Shown here piece after piece: positions 42,414 through 51,149 of a stretch of 64,000 bases of DNA. The stretch is from assembly GCF_039939195.1 (NCBI RefSeq), contig NZ_JBDUUH010000007.1, positions 186,001-250,000 on the forward strand, written 5' to 3'. How positions within the stretch are numbered: position 1 is the first letter of the stretch; each line of letters starts with the position of its first letter. The notes below the pieces were generated by a model. The model saw only the letters and a list, made by a program, of their open reading frames with translations, was not told the DNA's origin and searched no databases. This DNA comes from Foliimonas ilicis. Lineage in GTDB: Bacteria; Pseudomonadota; Alphaproteobacteria; Rhizobiales; Rhizobiaceae. The position numbers and the translations under genes are program-made.

Positions 42414-43532
42414 ATGCGCGTCGGTTGCCCCAAAGAAATCAAGAATCATGAATATCGCGTGGGCCTGACGCCCGGCGCAGTTCGCGAATACGCGGCCCAC
42501 GGCCATGAAGTTCTCGTTGAAACCGGTGCCGGTTCCGGCATCGGCGCTGACGACAACGCCTACCGCTCCGCAGGCGCGAAGATCGCTAAGACTGCGGAAG
42601 AGGTTTTCGCCAAATCCGACATGGTCGTGAAGGTGAAAGAGCCGCAGCCCAACGAATGGGTGCAGCTTCGCTCCGATCAGATCCTCTATACCTATCTTCA
42701 CCTCGCTCCAGACCCGGAACAGACCAAGGGCCTGCTTGCCTCGGGCGTGACCGCAGTTGCCTATGAAACCGTGACGGATGATCGCGGCGGCCTTCCGCTG
42801 CTTGCACCGATGTCGGAAGTCGCAGGCCGTCTCTCGATCCAGGCTGGCGCAACAGCACTTCAGAAGGCCAATGGCGGACGCGGCGTGCTGCTGGGCGGCG
42901 TTCCGGGCGTTCTGCCGGGCAAAGTCACCGTTCTCGGCGGCGGCGTCGTCGGTCTTCATGCGGCCAAGATGGCCGTCGGCCTCGGCGCCGACGTCACGAT
43001 CATCGACCGCTCGATCCCGCGCCTTCGTCAGCTCGACGACATTTTCAACGGTCGTGTCCATACCCGCTACTCGACGGTGGAAGCACTTGAGGAAGAGTGC
43101 TTCAGCGCAGACATCATCGTCGGTGCTGTGCTGATCCCCGGCGCCGCCGCCCCCAAGCTTGTAACCCGCGAGATGCTTTCGGGCATGAAAAAGGGCGCGG
43201 TCCTCGTCGATGTCGCCATCGATCAGGGCGGCTGCTTCGAGACTTCGCATGCAACCACCCATGCAGAGCCGACCTACGAAATCGACGGCATCATTCACTA
43301 CTGCGTAGCCAACATGCCGGGTGCCGTGCCCGTCACCTCCGCGCAGGCGCTGAACAATGCGACGCTGCATTATGGATTGCAGCTTGCCGACAAGGGCCTG
43401 AAGGCACTGGTGGACGACCATCATCTGCGCAACGGCCTGAACGTCCATCGCGGCCGCATCACCAACAGCGCAGTCGCTGAAGCTCTTGGCTACGAGCTGG
43501 CAGAGCCGAAAATGGCGCTGGCCGCAGCCTGA
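42414..43532 (+). CDS. ald: Alanine dehydrogenase
   Basis: This 372-residue enzyme begins MRVGCPKEIKNHEYRVGLTPG and has the NAD-binding Rossmann motif VTVLGGGVVGLHAAKMAVGLGADVTIID. It oxidatively deaminates L-alanine to pyruvate and ammonia and works in reverse at high ammonia. GAGGAGA precedes the start, and a bidirectional terminator follows. Regulation by the divergent Lrp-type protein is expected. Confidence 0.97.
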   Translation: MRVGCPKEIKNHEYRVGLTPGAVREYAAHGHEVLVETGAGSGIGADDNAYRSAGAKIAKTAEEVFAKSDMVVKVKEPQPNEWVQLRSDQILYTYLHLAPDPEQTKGLLASGVTAVAYETVTDDRGGLPLLAPMSEVAGRLSIQAGATALQKANGGRGVLLGGVPGVLPGKVTVLGGGVVGLHAAKMAVGLGADVTIIDRSIPRLRQLDDIFNGRVHTRYSTVEALEEECFSADIIVGAVLIPGAAAPKLVTREMLSGMKKGAVLVDVAIDQGGCFETSHATTHAEPTYEIDGIIHYCVANMPGAVPVTSAQALNNATLHYGLQLADKGLKALVDDHHLRNGLNVHRGRITNSAVAEALGYELAEPKMALAAA

Positions 43533-43549
43533 GACATTACACCTTAAAG

Positions 43550-43583
43550 AAAAAAGCCCGCCGGTAACTTGGCGGGCTTTTTG
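43550..43583. terminator. Bidirectional terminator between ald and ompA-like gene
   Basis: AAAAAAGCCCGCC/GGCGGGCTTTTT with loop GGTAACTT; T-runs on both strands. Confidence 0.92.
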
Positions 43584-43592
43584 TTTGGCGGT

Positions 43593-44150
43593 TTAACGGA
43601 GGAAATCGTCGATCCGGCGCAGCGTCACGCGGCGGTTCTGCCAGTTTTCGTTCTGGGTCGGCACCAGCAGATATTCTTCGCCGTAGCCGACAGTTTCCAG
43701 CACATAGGGCGGCACGCGAAATTCGCGAACCAGCGTGCGCTTCAGGGATTCGGCACGGCGTTCCGACAATATCTGGTTGGAATAATCAGATCCGACAGCA
43801 TCCGTATGCCCTTCGATGAGCACGCGCGTATCCGGCCTGCGGCGCACAAGCCGGTTGATCGCAGTCGCGATATTCTCGATCTTTCCATATTGCGAATTCG
43901 GAATTTCGGCCGAACCGAAGGCGAAATTGATCGACTGGATGTCGATCGACGGGGCCGCGCGGCGCAATTCGGGCCGGCGCTTGAATTCGCGGATATCGAC
44001 CCGCTCGCTCTGGCGCAGCTTTCTCGTCGGCGCAGCATCGAGCCTGCGCTCGATTTGCGAAGCCGATGGCGTATTGGCCTGCGCAAAGACCTGAGTTGGA
44101 ACGACAAGCGCTGCAATGAGCGCAACAGCAACATGACGACGGTTCAACAT
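43593..44150 (-). CDS. OmpA-family C-terminal domain protein (exported)
   Basis: This 185-residue protein has a signal peptide cut after about residue 23 (PTQVFA-QA), a basic linker, and an OmpA-like peptidoglycan-binding domain: INFAFGSAEIPNSQYGKIENIATAI, IEGHTDAVGSDYSNQILSERRAES. No beta-barrel or lipobox is present, so it is a soluble periplasmic peptidoglycan-associated protein. Confidence 0.9.
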   Translation of the reverse strand: MLNRRHVAVALIAALVVPTQVFAQANTPSASQIERRLDAAPTRKLRQSERVDIREFKRRPELRRAAPSIDIQSINFAFGSAEIPNSQYGKIENIATAINRLVRRRPDTRVLIEGHTDAVGSDYSNQILSERRAESLKRTLVREFRVPPYVLETVGYGEEYLLVPTQNENWQNRRVTLRRIDDFLR

Positions 44151-44323
44151 TTCCCTAGCTCTCCAAAAGGTGCTTACCCGCGAACTAATGCCAAACTCCG
44201 CCTGAATTATCGATGAACAGCGGGTTCAGCAATCGTTGGCAGATCCCGAAAGTTGCGCAACCTCGCTTTCGCGTAATATCGCCCCAAGTTATTCTGAATA
44301 CATTGCGGTGGAGATTTTGCAGC

Positions 44324-44854
44324 ATGGCAAAGCTCGTCTTTGGAATGAACCAGTCCCTTGATGGCTACGTCGACCACATGGAATTTGCGCCTGATCCCGT
44401 ACTGTTTCGTCACTGGACAGAGCATGTGCGCGATCTGACCGGCAGTGTGTACGGCCGCCGCATGTACGAGATCATGCGCTATTGGGATGAAGACCGTCCT
44501 GAGTGGACCCCGGATAAACACGAGTTCGCAGCAGCATGGCGTCGCCAACCAAAGTGGGTCGTGTCGCGTTCGTTGAAGTCGGTCGGTCCCAACGCCACCC
44601 TTGTCGGGGATGACATCGGGGTGGTGATACGTGACCTGAAGGCTCGGCTCGCTGGGGAGATTGCAGTTTCCGGACCAGATCTGGCACGAAGCCTAACCGA
44701 TCTGGGTCTTATCGATGAATACCGCCTTTACATGCACCCCGTCGTGCTTGGTCGCGGTAAGCCATTTTTCCCTGGCCCCCGTCCGCCGCTCCGCCTTGTT
44801 TCTACCGATCACATCGGCAAGGACGTGATCAGGTTGACATACGTACCTGCTTAA
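44324..44854 (+). CDS. Dihydrofolate reductase/RibD C-terminal family protein
   Basis: This 176-residue protein has the DHFR-like reductase fold of the RibD_C family: MAKLVFGMNQSLDGYVD at the N-terminus, TGSVYGRRMYEIMRYW, and IDEYRLYMHPVVLGRGKPFF near the C-terminus. These small stand-alone proteins are NADPH-dependent reductases of unknown substrate and are often gained by transfer. The start at 44324 matches family members; an upstream reading adds 37 unlikely residues. Confidence 0.85.
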   Translation: MAKLVFGMNQSLDGYVDHMEFAPDPVLFRHWTEHVRDLTGSVYGRRMYEIMRYWDEDRPEWTPDKHEFAAAWRRQPKWVVSRSLKSVGPNATLVGDDIGVVIRDLKARLAGEIAVSGPDLARSLTDLGLIDEYRLYMHPVVLGRGKPFFPGPRPPLRLVSTDHIGKDVIRLTYVPA

Positions 44855-45433
44855 TCAGCGCATTACGCTTTCGCAGCGCTCCTGAAACGGCAGAGGCTTC
44901 ACCACTTCCGTTTTCTGGCCCACCGGCGCGAAACCCAGCTTTTGATAAAGCGGCAGTGCAGCGGGATGGTCGAGCGTGCATGTCTGTACCGAAACGAGGC
45001 GCGGACCGTGCGACCAGGCGGCTTCGATAGCCGCACCCAGAAACCAGCGGCCAAGCCCCTGCCCCGTTGCATGCTCCATCATGCCGAAATAGGCCAGTTC
45101 GACGCTTTCCGGCAGATTCGGCTTTATGTCGAAGAAGCCAGCCGGTGCGCCATCGACGTAAAGCACGCGAATGTCGCGATCCTCGCGGTGCAAACCGGCA
45201 GACAGCGCGAAATCATCAAGTCGCAACACGTTGACCCAATGCCATTTGCGCCCCACCCGATCCATAAGGTAGCGGTAGTAATGCAGCGGTATGTTTTTCG
45301 TCTTCAAAAGAGCGATCTGCCTGCCTGTCGGCAGCGCCGGATAACGGCCCGGCTGCTTGTGCATTTCGAGAAACGTCACAGTCACCGGGATCGGTGAAAG
45401 GTCTTCCGCCGCAGCGGACATCGGCTCCGTCAT
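44855..45433 (-). CDS. GNAT-family N-acetyltransferase
   Basis: This 192-residue protein has the acetyl-CoA-binding motif A, ATGQGLGRWFLGAAIEAAW, and the C-terminal NHPA-like segment CTLDHPAALPLYQKLGFAPVG. Substrate unknown. AAGGA lies six bases before ATG 45433, which defines the start two bases after the sseA stop. It is the last gene of the cysK-alaX-sseA-GNAT operon. Confidence 0.88.
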   Translation of the reverse strand: MTEPMSAAAEDLSPIPVTVTFLEMHKQPGRYPALPTGRQIALLKTKNIPLHYYRYLMDRVGRKWHWVNVLRLDDFALSAGLHREDRDIRVLYVDGAPAGFFDIKPNLPESVELAYFGMMEHATGQGLGRWFLGAAIEAAWSHGPRLVSVQTCTLDHPAALPLYQKLGFAPVGQKTEVVKPLPFQERCESVMR

Positions 45434-45435
45434 GT

Positions 45436-46287
45436 TCAATCCTTACCGGTAATGACCGGCGTGTCCGTCAGCCCGCCCCATTCGGTCCATGACCCGTCAT
45501 AAAGGCGATTATTCGAGTGTCCGACCGTTTCCAGCGCTAGCGTGATGACCGCAGCCGTCACGCCCGAACCGCAGGACGTCACGGCTGGCCGGTTAAGATC
45601 GACGCCTGCCTTGTCGAAAATCGCGCGCAAGCGCTCCGGCGGCAGAAGTTTTCCGTTTTCCGACAATGATGACGCAGGAATGCTTTTCGCGCCCGGCATA
45701 TGGCCTGAGCGAACGCCAGCCCTCGGCTCGGGGTCTGTTCCGGCAAAGCGCCCGGCAGGCCGCGCATCGAGGATTTGCGCATCGCCGCTGGCGACTGTCT
45801 GGCGCATGTCGTCAAGGCTGGCGACGCGTTCGGCATCGAAATTTACATGGAACACGCAAGGCGCGATTTTCGTCTGCTCGCTGGTAGTCTTTTTCCCGGC
45901 TGCTTTCCATCCATCGAAGCCGCCATCAAGCAGATAGACCTGATAAATGCCCATCGTGCGGAACATCCACCAGACGCGCGGCGCGGAGAACATGCCGGGG
46001 CCATCATAGACCACGATCGTATCGTCAGCCGAAATGCCCATCGCGCCGGCATGCTTTGCGAAAACATCTGCCGGAGGAAACGTATGCGGAAGACTGGCTT
46101 CTGCATCAACGACCTGATCCTGATCGAAGAACACCGCGCCCGGAATATGCGCCGCCTCATATTCGGCCCGCGCATCGCGGTTTTGCGCAGGCAGATACCA
46201 GGACGCATCGACAATCGATATTCCGGGCGATCCGAGCTTGGCTTCCAGCCAGTCCGCATCGACCGTGAAAGGGCTTTCCTTGCTCAT
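45436..46287 (-). CDS. sseA: 3-mercaptopyruvate sulfurtransferase
   Basis: This 283-residue protein has two rhodanese domains. The catalytic cysteine is at residue 239 in TSCGSGVTAA, the CGSGVTA loop of mercaptopyruvate sulfurtransferases rather than thiosulfate rhodaneses. It moves sulfur from 3-mercaptopyruvate to thiols or cyanide. Lying with cysK in one operon, it fits cysteine catabolism and sulfur transfer. Confidence 0.94.
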   Translation of the reverse strand: MSKESPFTVDADWLEAKLGSPGISIVDASWYLPAQNRDARAEYEAAHIPGAVFFDQDQVVDAEASLPHTFPPADVFAKHAGAMGISADDTIVVYDGPGMFSAPRVWWMFRTMGIYQVYLLDGGFDGWKAAGKKTTSEQTKIAPCVFHVNFDAERVASLDDMRQTVASGDAQILDARPAGRFAGTDPEPRAGVRSGHMPGAKSIPASSLSENGKLLPPERLRAIFDKAGVDLNRPAVTSCGSGVTAAVITLALETVGHSNNRLYDGSWTEWGGLTDTPVITGKD

Positions 46288-46298
46288 GTCAGTTTTCC

Positions 46299-47042
46299 TT
46301 AAACGGCCGGAATCGGCCCGAAACGAATGCGGAAGCGACGATTCTCGCGTCCTTTTTTCTCGATCTTGCCGATGTGGATTTCACCGATCTCACCAGTATG
46401 CGCCACATGCGTTCCGCCGCAAGGCTGACTGTCGATCGAAGCATCATCGCCGATGCATACCAGCCTTACATGACCGTTTCCGACCGGCGGGCGAACGTTC
46501 TTCGACTTGATAAGCCCAGGATCTGCCGCAAGTTCCTCGTCCGAAATCAGCCGCATGAAAATGGGGTGGTTGGCAACGATAAGCTCGTTCAGCTTTGCCG
46601 TGATCTCATCCTTGGTGAATTCCACGCCCGGAAGATCGAAATCCACGCGCGAGTCGTTCTCATTTACCGCAGCCCCGGTAATCGGATACGGGCAAACGAC
46701 AGAGAGAAGATGGCATGCCGTGTGCATTTTCATAAGCCGGTAGCGGCGATCCCAATCGATTGCCATAACCACCTTTTCACCGATCTGGAACGCAGGCTGA
46801 TCGGGCGCCGGAATATGGACGATTTCGTTCTTCGTTTCGCCGGTAATCGTTTCCGCAATCTCGATACGGCTGCCGTCTTCGCGTTTCAGATGTCCGGTAT
46901 CGCCCGGCTGGCCGCCTGAGGTCGCATAGAAGATCGTGCGGTCGAGAATGATCCCGCCACGCTCGTTGAGCGCGACAATGGTGGCTTCCGCCTCGCGAAG
47001 ATAGGAATCGTCGCGAAACAGGATTTCCGTCGAAGCACCCAT
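46299..47042 (-). CDS. Free-standing alanyl-tRNA editing protein (AlaX)
   Basis: This 247-residue homologue of the AlaRS editing domain has the zinc-binding HTACH at residues 107-111 and CGGTHVAHTGEIG near the C-terminus, plus the glycine-rich N-terminal TSGGQPGDTG. It hydrolyses mischarged Ser-tRNAAla (and possibly Gly). The start ATG overlaps the cysK stop by one base (ATGA), so the longer in-frame reading is rejected. The full-length AlaRS is encoded at 10486-13146. Confidence 0.93.
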   Translation of the reverse strand: MGASTEILFRDDSYLREAEATIVALNERGGIILDRTIFYATSGGQPGDTGHLKREDGSRIEIAETITGETKNEIVHIPAPDQPAFQIGEKVVMAIDWDRRYRLMKMHTACHLLSVVCPYPITGAAVNENDSRVDFDLPGVEFTKDEITAKLNELIVANHPIFMRLISDEELAADPGLIKSKNVRPPVGNGHVRLVCIGDDASIDSQPCGGTHVAHTGEIGEIHIGKIEKKGRENRRFRIRFGPIPAV

Positions 47043-48076
47043 CAGGTCGTTGCCTCGAATGGAATGGAAATCGAACTTTTCTCGCTCATCCACTCCGGTT
47101 CGGGCAGATTCTTCGAACGCAGGAATTCCGGGTTGAAAAGCTTCGACTGGTAGCGTGTTCCATAGTCGCAAAGCACGGTGACGATCGTGTGGCCCGGCCC
47201 CAGCTCGCGCGCCAGGCGGATGGCTCCGGCGATATTGATGCCGGTAGAACCGCCGAGGCAAAAACCCTCTTCCTGAACGAGCCGGAAGACGATCGGCAAT
47301 GCCTCTTCATCTGGAATCTGAAACGAGAAATCGGGTGTGAAGCCGTCGAGATTGGCAGTAATACGCCCCTGCCCGATGCCTTCGGTGATCGAGCTGCCTT
47401 CCGACTTCAGTTCTCCGCTCGTGTAAAAGCTGTAAAGCGCCGCACCCAGCGGGTCCGCCAGTGCGATCTTCACCGATGAGTTCTTCGATTTCAGGCCCAT
47501 GGCGACCCCGGCCAAGGTTCCGCCCGTGCCGACCGCCGACACGAAACCATCGACCTTGCCGTTCGTCTGCGACCAGATTTCCTCGGCAGTCGTCTGAATG
47601 TGCCCCTCGCGATTGGCGACATTGTCGAACTGGTTCGCCCAGATCGCGCCATTTGGCTCGGTTTTCGCCAATTGCTCGGCCAAACGTCCCGAAACCTTCA
47701 CGTAATTGTTCGGATTCTTATAGGCGACCGCAGGAACTTCGAGCAGTTCCGCACCCAGCACACGCAGGGCATCCTTCTTTTCCTGGCTTTGCGTATCGGG
47801 AATGACGATGACCGTGCGGTAGCCGAGCGCTTTTGCGACGACTGTCAGGCCGATGCCGGTGTTGCCAGCCGTTCCTTCGACGATCACGCCACCCGGTTTG
47901 AGCAGGCCCTTCTTCTCGGCGTCGCGAATGATGAACAGGCCCGCGCGATCCTTTACCGATTGGCCCGGATTCATGAACTCGGCCTTGCCGAGGATTTCGC
48001 AGCCCGTTTCTTCCGAAGCTCTTTTGAGCCGGATGAGCGGAGTGTTGCCGATCGCGTCGATCACCGAATTGAGCAT
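47042..48076 (-). CDS. cysK: Cysteine synthase A-type PLP enzyme
   Basis: This 344-residue PLP enzyme has the PLP lysine at residue 42 (NPGQSVKDRAG), the substrate loop GTAGNTGIGL and the phosphate loop GTGGTLAG. It makes cysteine from O-acetylserine and sulfide. It is longer than CysK (about 310-325) by a C-terminal tail (NLPEPEWMSEKSSISIPFEATT), a form seen in Rhizobiales. It heads a four-gene operon. The start MLNSVIDAIGNTPL is canonical. Confidence 0.93.
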   Translation of the reverse strand: MLNSVIDAIGNTPLIRLKRASEETGCEILGKAEFMNPGQSVKDRAGLFIIRDAEKKGLLKPGGVIVEGTAGNTGIGLTVVAKALGYRTVIVIPDTQSQEKKDALRVLGAELLEVPAVAYKNPNNYVKVSGRLAEQLAKTEPNGAIWANQFDNVANREGHIQTTAEEIWSQTNGKVDGFVSAVGTGGTLAGVAMGLKSKNSSVKIALADPLGAALYSFYTSGELKSEGSSITEGIGQGRITANLDGFTPDFSFQIPDEEALPIVFRLVQEEGFCLGGSTGINIAGAIRLARELGPGHTIVTVLCDYGTRYQSKLFNPEFLRSKNLPEPEWMSEKSSISIPFEATT

Positions 48077-48299
48077 GAACCTATCCTTGTTTCGAACCCG
48101 GACCCTAGAAATGTGGCGCAGCTCTTTCAAGGGACCAGTTTCCTCAACACGTTGTCATTCGGCATTTTGATTCACGTTTTCATGAAAAGCCGAGCCTGAC
48201 CCGCGCAATTTGATCCAAAAAACATGGTTTTGCGTAACAAGGGCGAAAATGCTAATGCCGTCGAAAGCCTCTCGCGGCCATATGTTCGAATCTGGATTT

Positions 48300-48941
48300 A
48301 TGACAAACGAAATGAACGGCAGGATCGAAGCGCTTATGGCGCGCTATGTCGCCGGAACGCTGCCGGAGCCGGCGCGCATACTCGTCGATACGCATCTTGC
48401 GCTGAAGGATACGAATCGCGATCTGGTTCAAGGCCTCGAAGCGATGGCCGGTGACGATCTCGAGAAAACCGAAATTGCGGCTATGACCAGGCGCGACGAG
48501 CGTCTGGAACGTATTTTCGTGAGTTCCGCGCCTAAAATCGCGCCTCGCGCCGAATCCACCGGCATTTTTCCGGCGCCTCTCAAGGACTTCATCGGTTTCG
48601 ACGCGGATCAGGTGCCGTGGCGCACCAAGCTTCCGGGTTTCCGCGAATTCGACATCGGCGAGTTCGACGGTTGCCATGCCAGCCTTTTCTGGATCAGGCC
48701 CGGTAGAAAAATTCCGGCGCATCACCATGAAGGCATGGAACTGACGCTGGTTCTCCACGGTGCATTCAGCGACGTATTCGGTCGCTATGGCCGCGGCGAG
48801 ATTGCCGTTGCCGACGAAACGGTAGATCACCGTCCGATTGCCGAAAACGAGACGCCGTGCATCGGCTTTGCCATCACGGAAGGTTCCCTGCGTCTGAGTG
48901 GCCCGGTCCATCAGCGTCTGGGAGATATTCTAGGGCTTTAG
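48300..48941 (+). CDS. Orphan ChrR-like cupin protein with degenerate zinc anti-sigma domain
   Basis: This 213-residue protein has the two-domain ChrR layout: an N-terminal anti-sigma-like helical domain (IEALMARYVAGTLPEPARILVDTHLAL, about residues 9-36) and a C-terminal cupin with HHHEGMELTLVLHG. In ChrR the zinc is held by H-x3-C-x2-C; here His32 remains, but the cysteine positions are Lys36 and Asn39, so the zinc site is lost. No ECF sigma factor gene is adjacent. It may act without zinc, on a distant sigma factor, or purely as a cupin. The start at 48300 is uncertain; 48282 and 48252 are alternatives. Confidence 0.8.
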   Translation: MTNEMNGRIEALMARYVAGTLPEPARILVDTHLALKDTNRDLVQGLEAMAGDDLEKTEIAAMTRRDERLERIFVSSAPKIAPRAESTGIFPAPLKDFIGFDADQVPWRTKLPGFREFDIGEFDGCHASLFWIRPGRKIPAHHHEGMELTLVLHGAFSDVFGRYGRGEIAVADETVDHRPIAENETPCIGFAITEGSLRLSGPVHQRLGDILGL

Positions 48942-49034
48942 CAAACCGACCGAATTACGCACCGGAACCGACGAAAGTCGTTTGCGGTAGAAACTGCGCG
49001 CTACGCAAGTACCAGGATAGGGAACGATAGAGGC

Positions 49035-49850
49035 ATGGCGATTTATCGCGCGAACCCGAAGGACGGCGTGGCCTGGGTCACAGGTGCGAGCACCGGCATC
49101 GGCCGTTCGCTGGCGCTCGATCTTGCGGCAGAGGGCTACACCGTTGCCGTGACCGCGCGCGACGAAGAGCGTCTGGTGTCTTTGGAAAGCGAAGCTAAGG
49201 GACCGGGCCGTATCATCTCATTCCCATGCGATGTAACCGATGGCGTTGCGATGCTCGCAACTGTTGTCGCGATCGAAGAACAGCTTGGTGCAATTGCGCT
49301 GGCGGTCTTCAACGCCGGTACGTATTTTCCGACCCGCGGAGAACGGCTCGACGCGCTGAACATCATAAATTCATTCGACATCAATCTGTTCGGCGTCCTC
49401 CACGGACTGGTGCCGGTCGTGGAGCGCATGCGCCTGCGCGGCCAGGGCCATGTCGTTTTCGTAGGCTCGGCCTCGTCCTATTTCGGCTGGCCGTCCGCTG
49501 CCGCCTACGGCTCCACGAAAGCGGCCCTCAACAATTTCGCCGAGTCGCTGAAGCATGATTTCGATAAGATGAATATCCGCATCCAGCTCGTGAATCCGGG
49601 TTTCGTCGATACGCCGCTAACCGAAAAGACCGGTTTCTCCATGCCTGCACTCGTGCCGGTTGCCGATGCTTCGAAGCGCATGGCAAAGGGCTTTCGCAGC
49701 GGCGGTTTCGAAATCTCGTTTCCACGCCGCCTGAACTGGCCGCTCAAACTTCTTCGGGCGCTGCCTTTCAGCTTCCGCTTCTGGCTGATCCACAAGATCA
49801 CGGGCTGGAAGGACCGGCCCATGGCCAAGGCGCGCAAGCCACGGTCTTAG
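49035..49850 (+). CDS. Short-chain dehydrogenase/reductase
   Basis: This 271-residue SDR has the cofactor motif TGASTGIG, the NAG motif (VFNAGTYF), the catalytic Ser in VGSASSYFGW and YxxxK in YGSTK. A basic C-terminal tail (KDRPMAKARKPRS) is present. Substrate unknown. Its stop overlaps the end of the converging MFS gene by 4 bases. Confidence 0.9.
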   Translation: MAIYRANPKDGVAWVTGASTGIGRSLALDLAAEGYTVAVTARDEERLVSLESEAKGPGRIISFPCDVTDGVAMLATVVAIEEQLGAIALAVFNAGTYFPTRGERLDALNIINSFDINLFGVLHGLVPVVERMRLRGQGHVVFVGSASSYFGWPSAAAYGSTKAALNNFAESLKHDFDKMNIRIQLVNPGFVDTPLTEKTGFSMPALVPVADASKRMAKGFRSGGFEISFPRRLNWPLKLLRALPFSFRFWLIHKITGWKDRPMAKARKPRS

Positions 49851-51037
49851 GTTTGCTCCGGCTTCGCATCACGAGCGGCGAGATAAACCGCAAGCGCGAA
49901 ACCCAGCGTAACCAGATAGAACAGGAAAAGCGCCGTGTAAGCGGTTGCCGGGTTATCGGGCGTGGTTGACGCGGTGACGACACCACCGGTCATGAACTGC
50001 ATGACGCCAACGCCGCCTATCGAGAAAAAGTTCATCAACGTCACGCCGCGTCCGGTCAGATGGCGAGGCACGAAAGCGCGCGCATGGGCCATCAGCAAGG
50101 CATAGCTGCCGCCGGCAACGCCGATCACGACCAGTGCAACGGTCGTTTCGAAAATGCCAGGAACCGGCACGAATGCCAGATAGGCCAGCACGAGCAGGCT
50201 TGCCGTATTGCCGACCACGGCAACCCATTTGCGGGTTTTGAAGATCACGTCCATGGGCCCGTATAGAAACGACCCGGCGACCATTGCGAGCGCCATGAAG
50301 AACGTGACCTGCCCGATCAGGATGACGTCGGCGCCATAGACATCCGAGAGATATGGCCCGGCCCAAAGGCCTCGTATTCCAGTCGCGGGCGCATAGTTCA
50401 GCGCGGTAAGCGGAATGATCGGCCAAAGCACGCGCAGCCGCATCAATTCCGCATAGCCGGAAAATCCACTGCCCGTATTTTCGTGATCGCGCGGCGGATC
50501 GCGCACCAGCGCATAGACTGCAAGCGCCGTCGTCACCGTAAAGCCAGCAAGAATTACCAGCACGAAGCGCCATCCGAAGGCTTCCGCGGCATTTGCCAGC
50601 GGCGAAGCGCCGATGACGTTTCCGGCAGTACCGAAGGCGATCGTCCACGATGCCAGAACGGCAAACCTTGCCGGCGGATAATTATGCGCGAAAATAACCA
50701 ATATGGACATCAGGACCGGCGCGCAGCCCAGCCCGATCAAAGCCATGGCGCAGATGACCATCCACGGCTCGACGGCCATCGAGAATAGCAATGCGCCGCC
50801 CCCGCCGCAGACGCCGAGCAGGATCGACGCCGTACGTTTCGGCCCCCATCGGTCGAGCGACACGCCGATTGCGAACTGGGCAAGTGCAAAAGCAGCGAAC
50901 CATGCACCGGAAGCAACGGAAAGCTCCGCTTTCGTCATTCCGATCTCGATTGTCAGTATCGGGGTAAGCACGGCCATGAAAGACCGGTAGAATTGCGAAA
51001 GCACGTAGCCAATCGCCAGCGCCGCTATACCGGCCAT
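49847..51037 (-). CDS. MFS transporter
   Basis: This 396-residue protein has about twelve membrane helices. The motif A region is SLDRWGPKRTASILLG, a diverged form of GxLaDrxGrrxxl. Substrate not predictable. A GGGGGGAAG Shine-Dalgarno lies upstream of the start MAGIAALAIG. It follows the rhlE gene on the same strand, but a strong terminator separates them. Confidence 0.85.
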   Translation of the reverse strand: MAGIAALAIGYVLSQFYRSFMAVLTPILTIEIGMTKAELSVASGAWFAAFALAQFAIGVSLDRWGPKRTASILLGVCGGGGALLFSMAVEPWMVICAMALIGLGCAPVLMSILVIFAHNYPPARFAVLASWTIAFGTAGNVIGASPLANAAEAFGWRFVLVILAGFTVTTALAVYALVRDPPRDHENTGSGFSGYAELMRLRVLWPIIPLTALNYAPATGIRGLWAGPYLSDVYGADVILIGQVTFFMALAMVAGSFLYGPMDVIFKTRKWVAVVGNTASLLVLAYLAFVPVPGIFETTVALVVIGVAGGSYALLMAHARAFVPRHLTGRGVTLMNFFSIGGVGVMQFMTGGVVTASTTPDNPATAYTALFLFYLVTLGFALAVYLAARDAKPEQT

Positions 51038-51051
51038 GAACTTCCCCCCGG

Positions 51052-51088
51052 AAAAAATAAGGGCGGCTATGACACCGCATAGCCGCCC
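51052..51088 (-). terminator. Rho-independent terminator of the DEAD-box helicase gene
   Basis: A perfect 11-bp stem GGGCGGCTATG/CATAGCCGCCC with a six-base loop is followed on the minus strand by TTATTTTTT. It lies between the helicase stop (51150) and the MFS start (51037). Confidence 0.92.
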
Positions 51089-51149
51089 CTATCTTAAAGT
51101 CGGTATTCACGCAATTAGCCCAAAGCCTTGGGCCAAGCTTTAGCCCGGT

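Noticed and set aside
48970..49005. EcfG-like box upstream of the SDR gene
   Set aside because: GGAAC is present, but the base pattern at the right distance is CGGT rather than CGTT and the surroundings are not stress genes.
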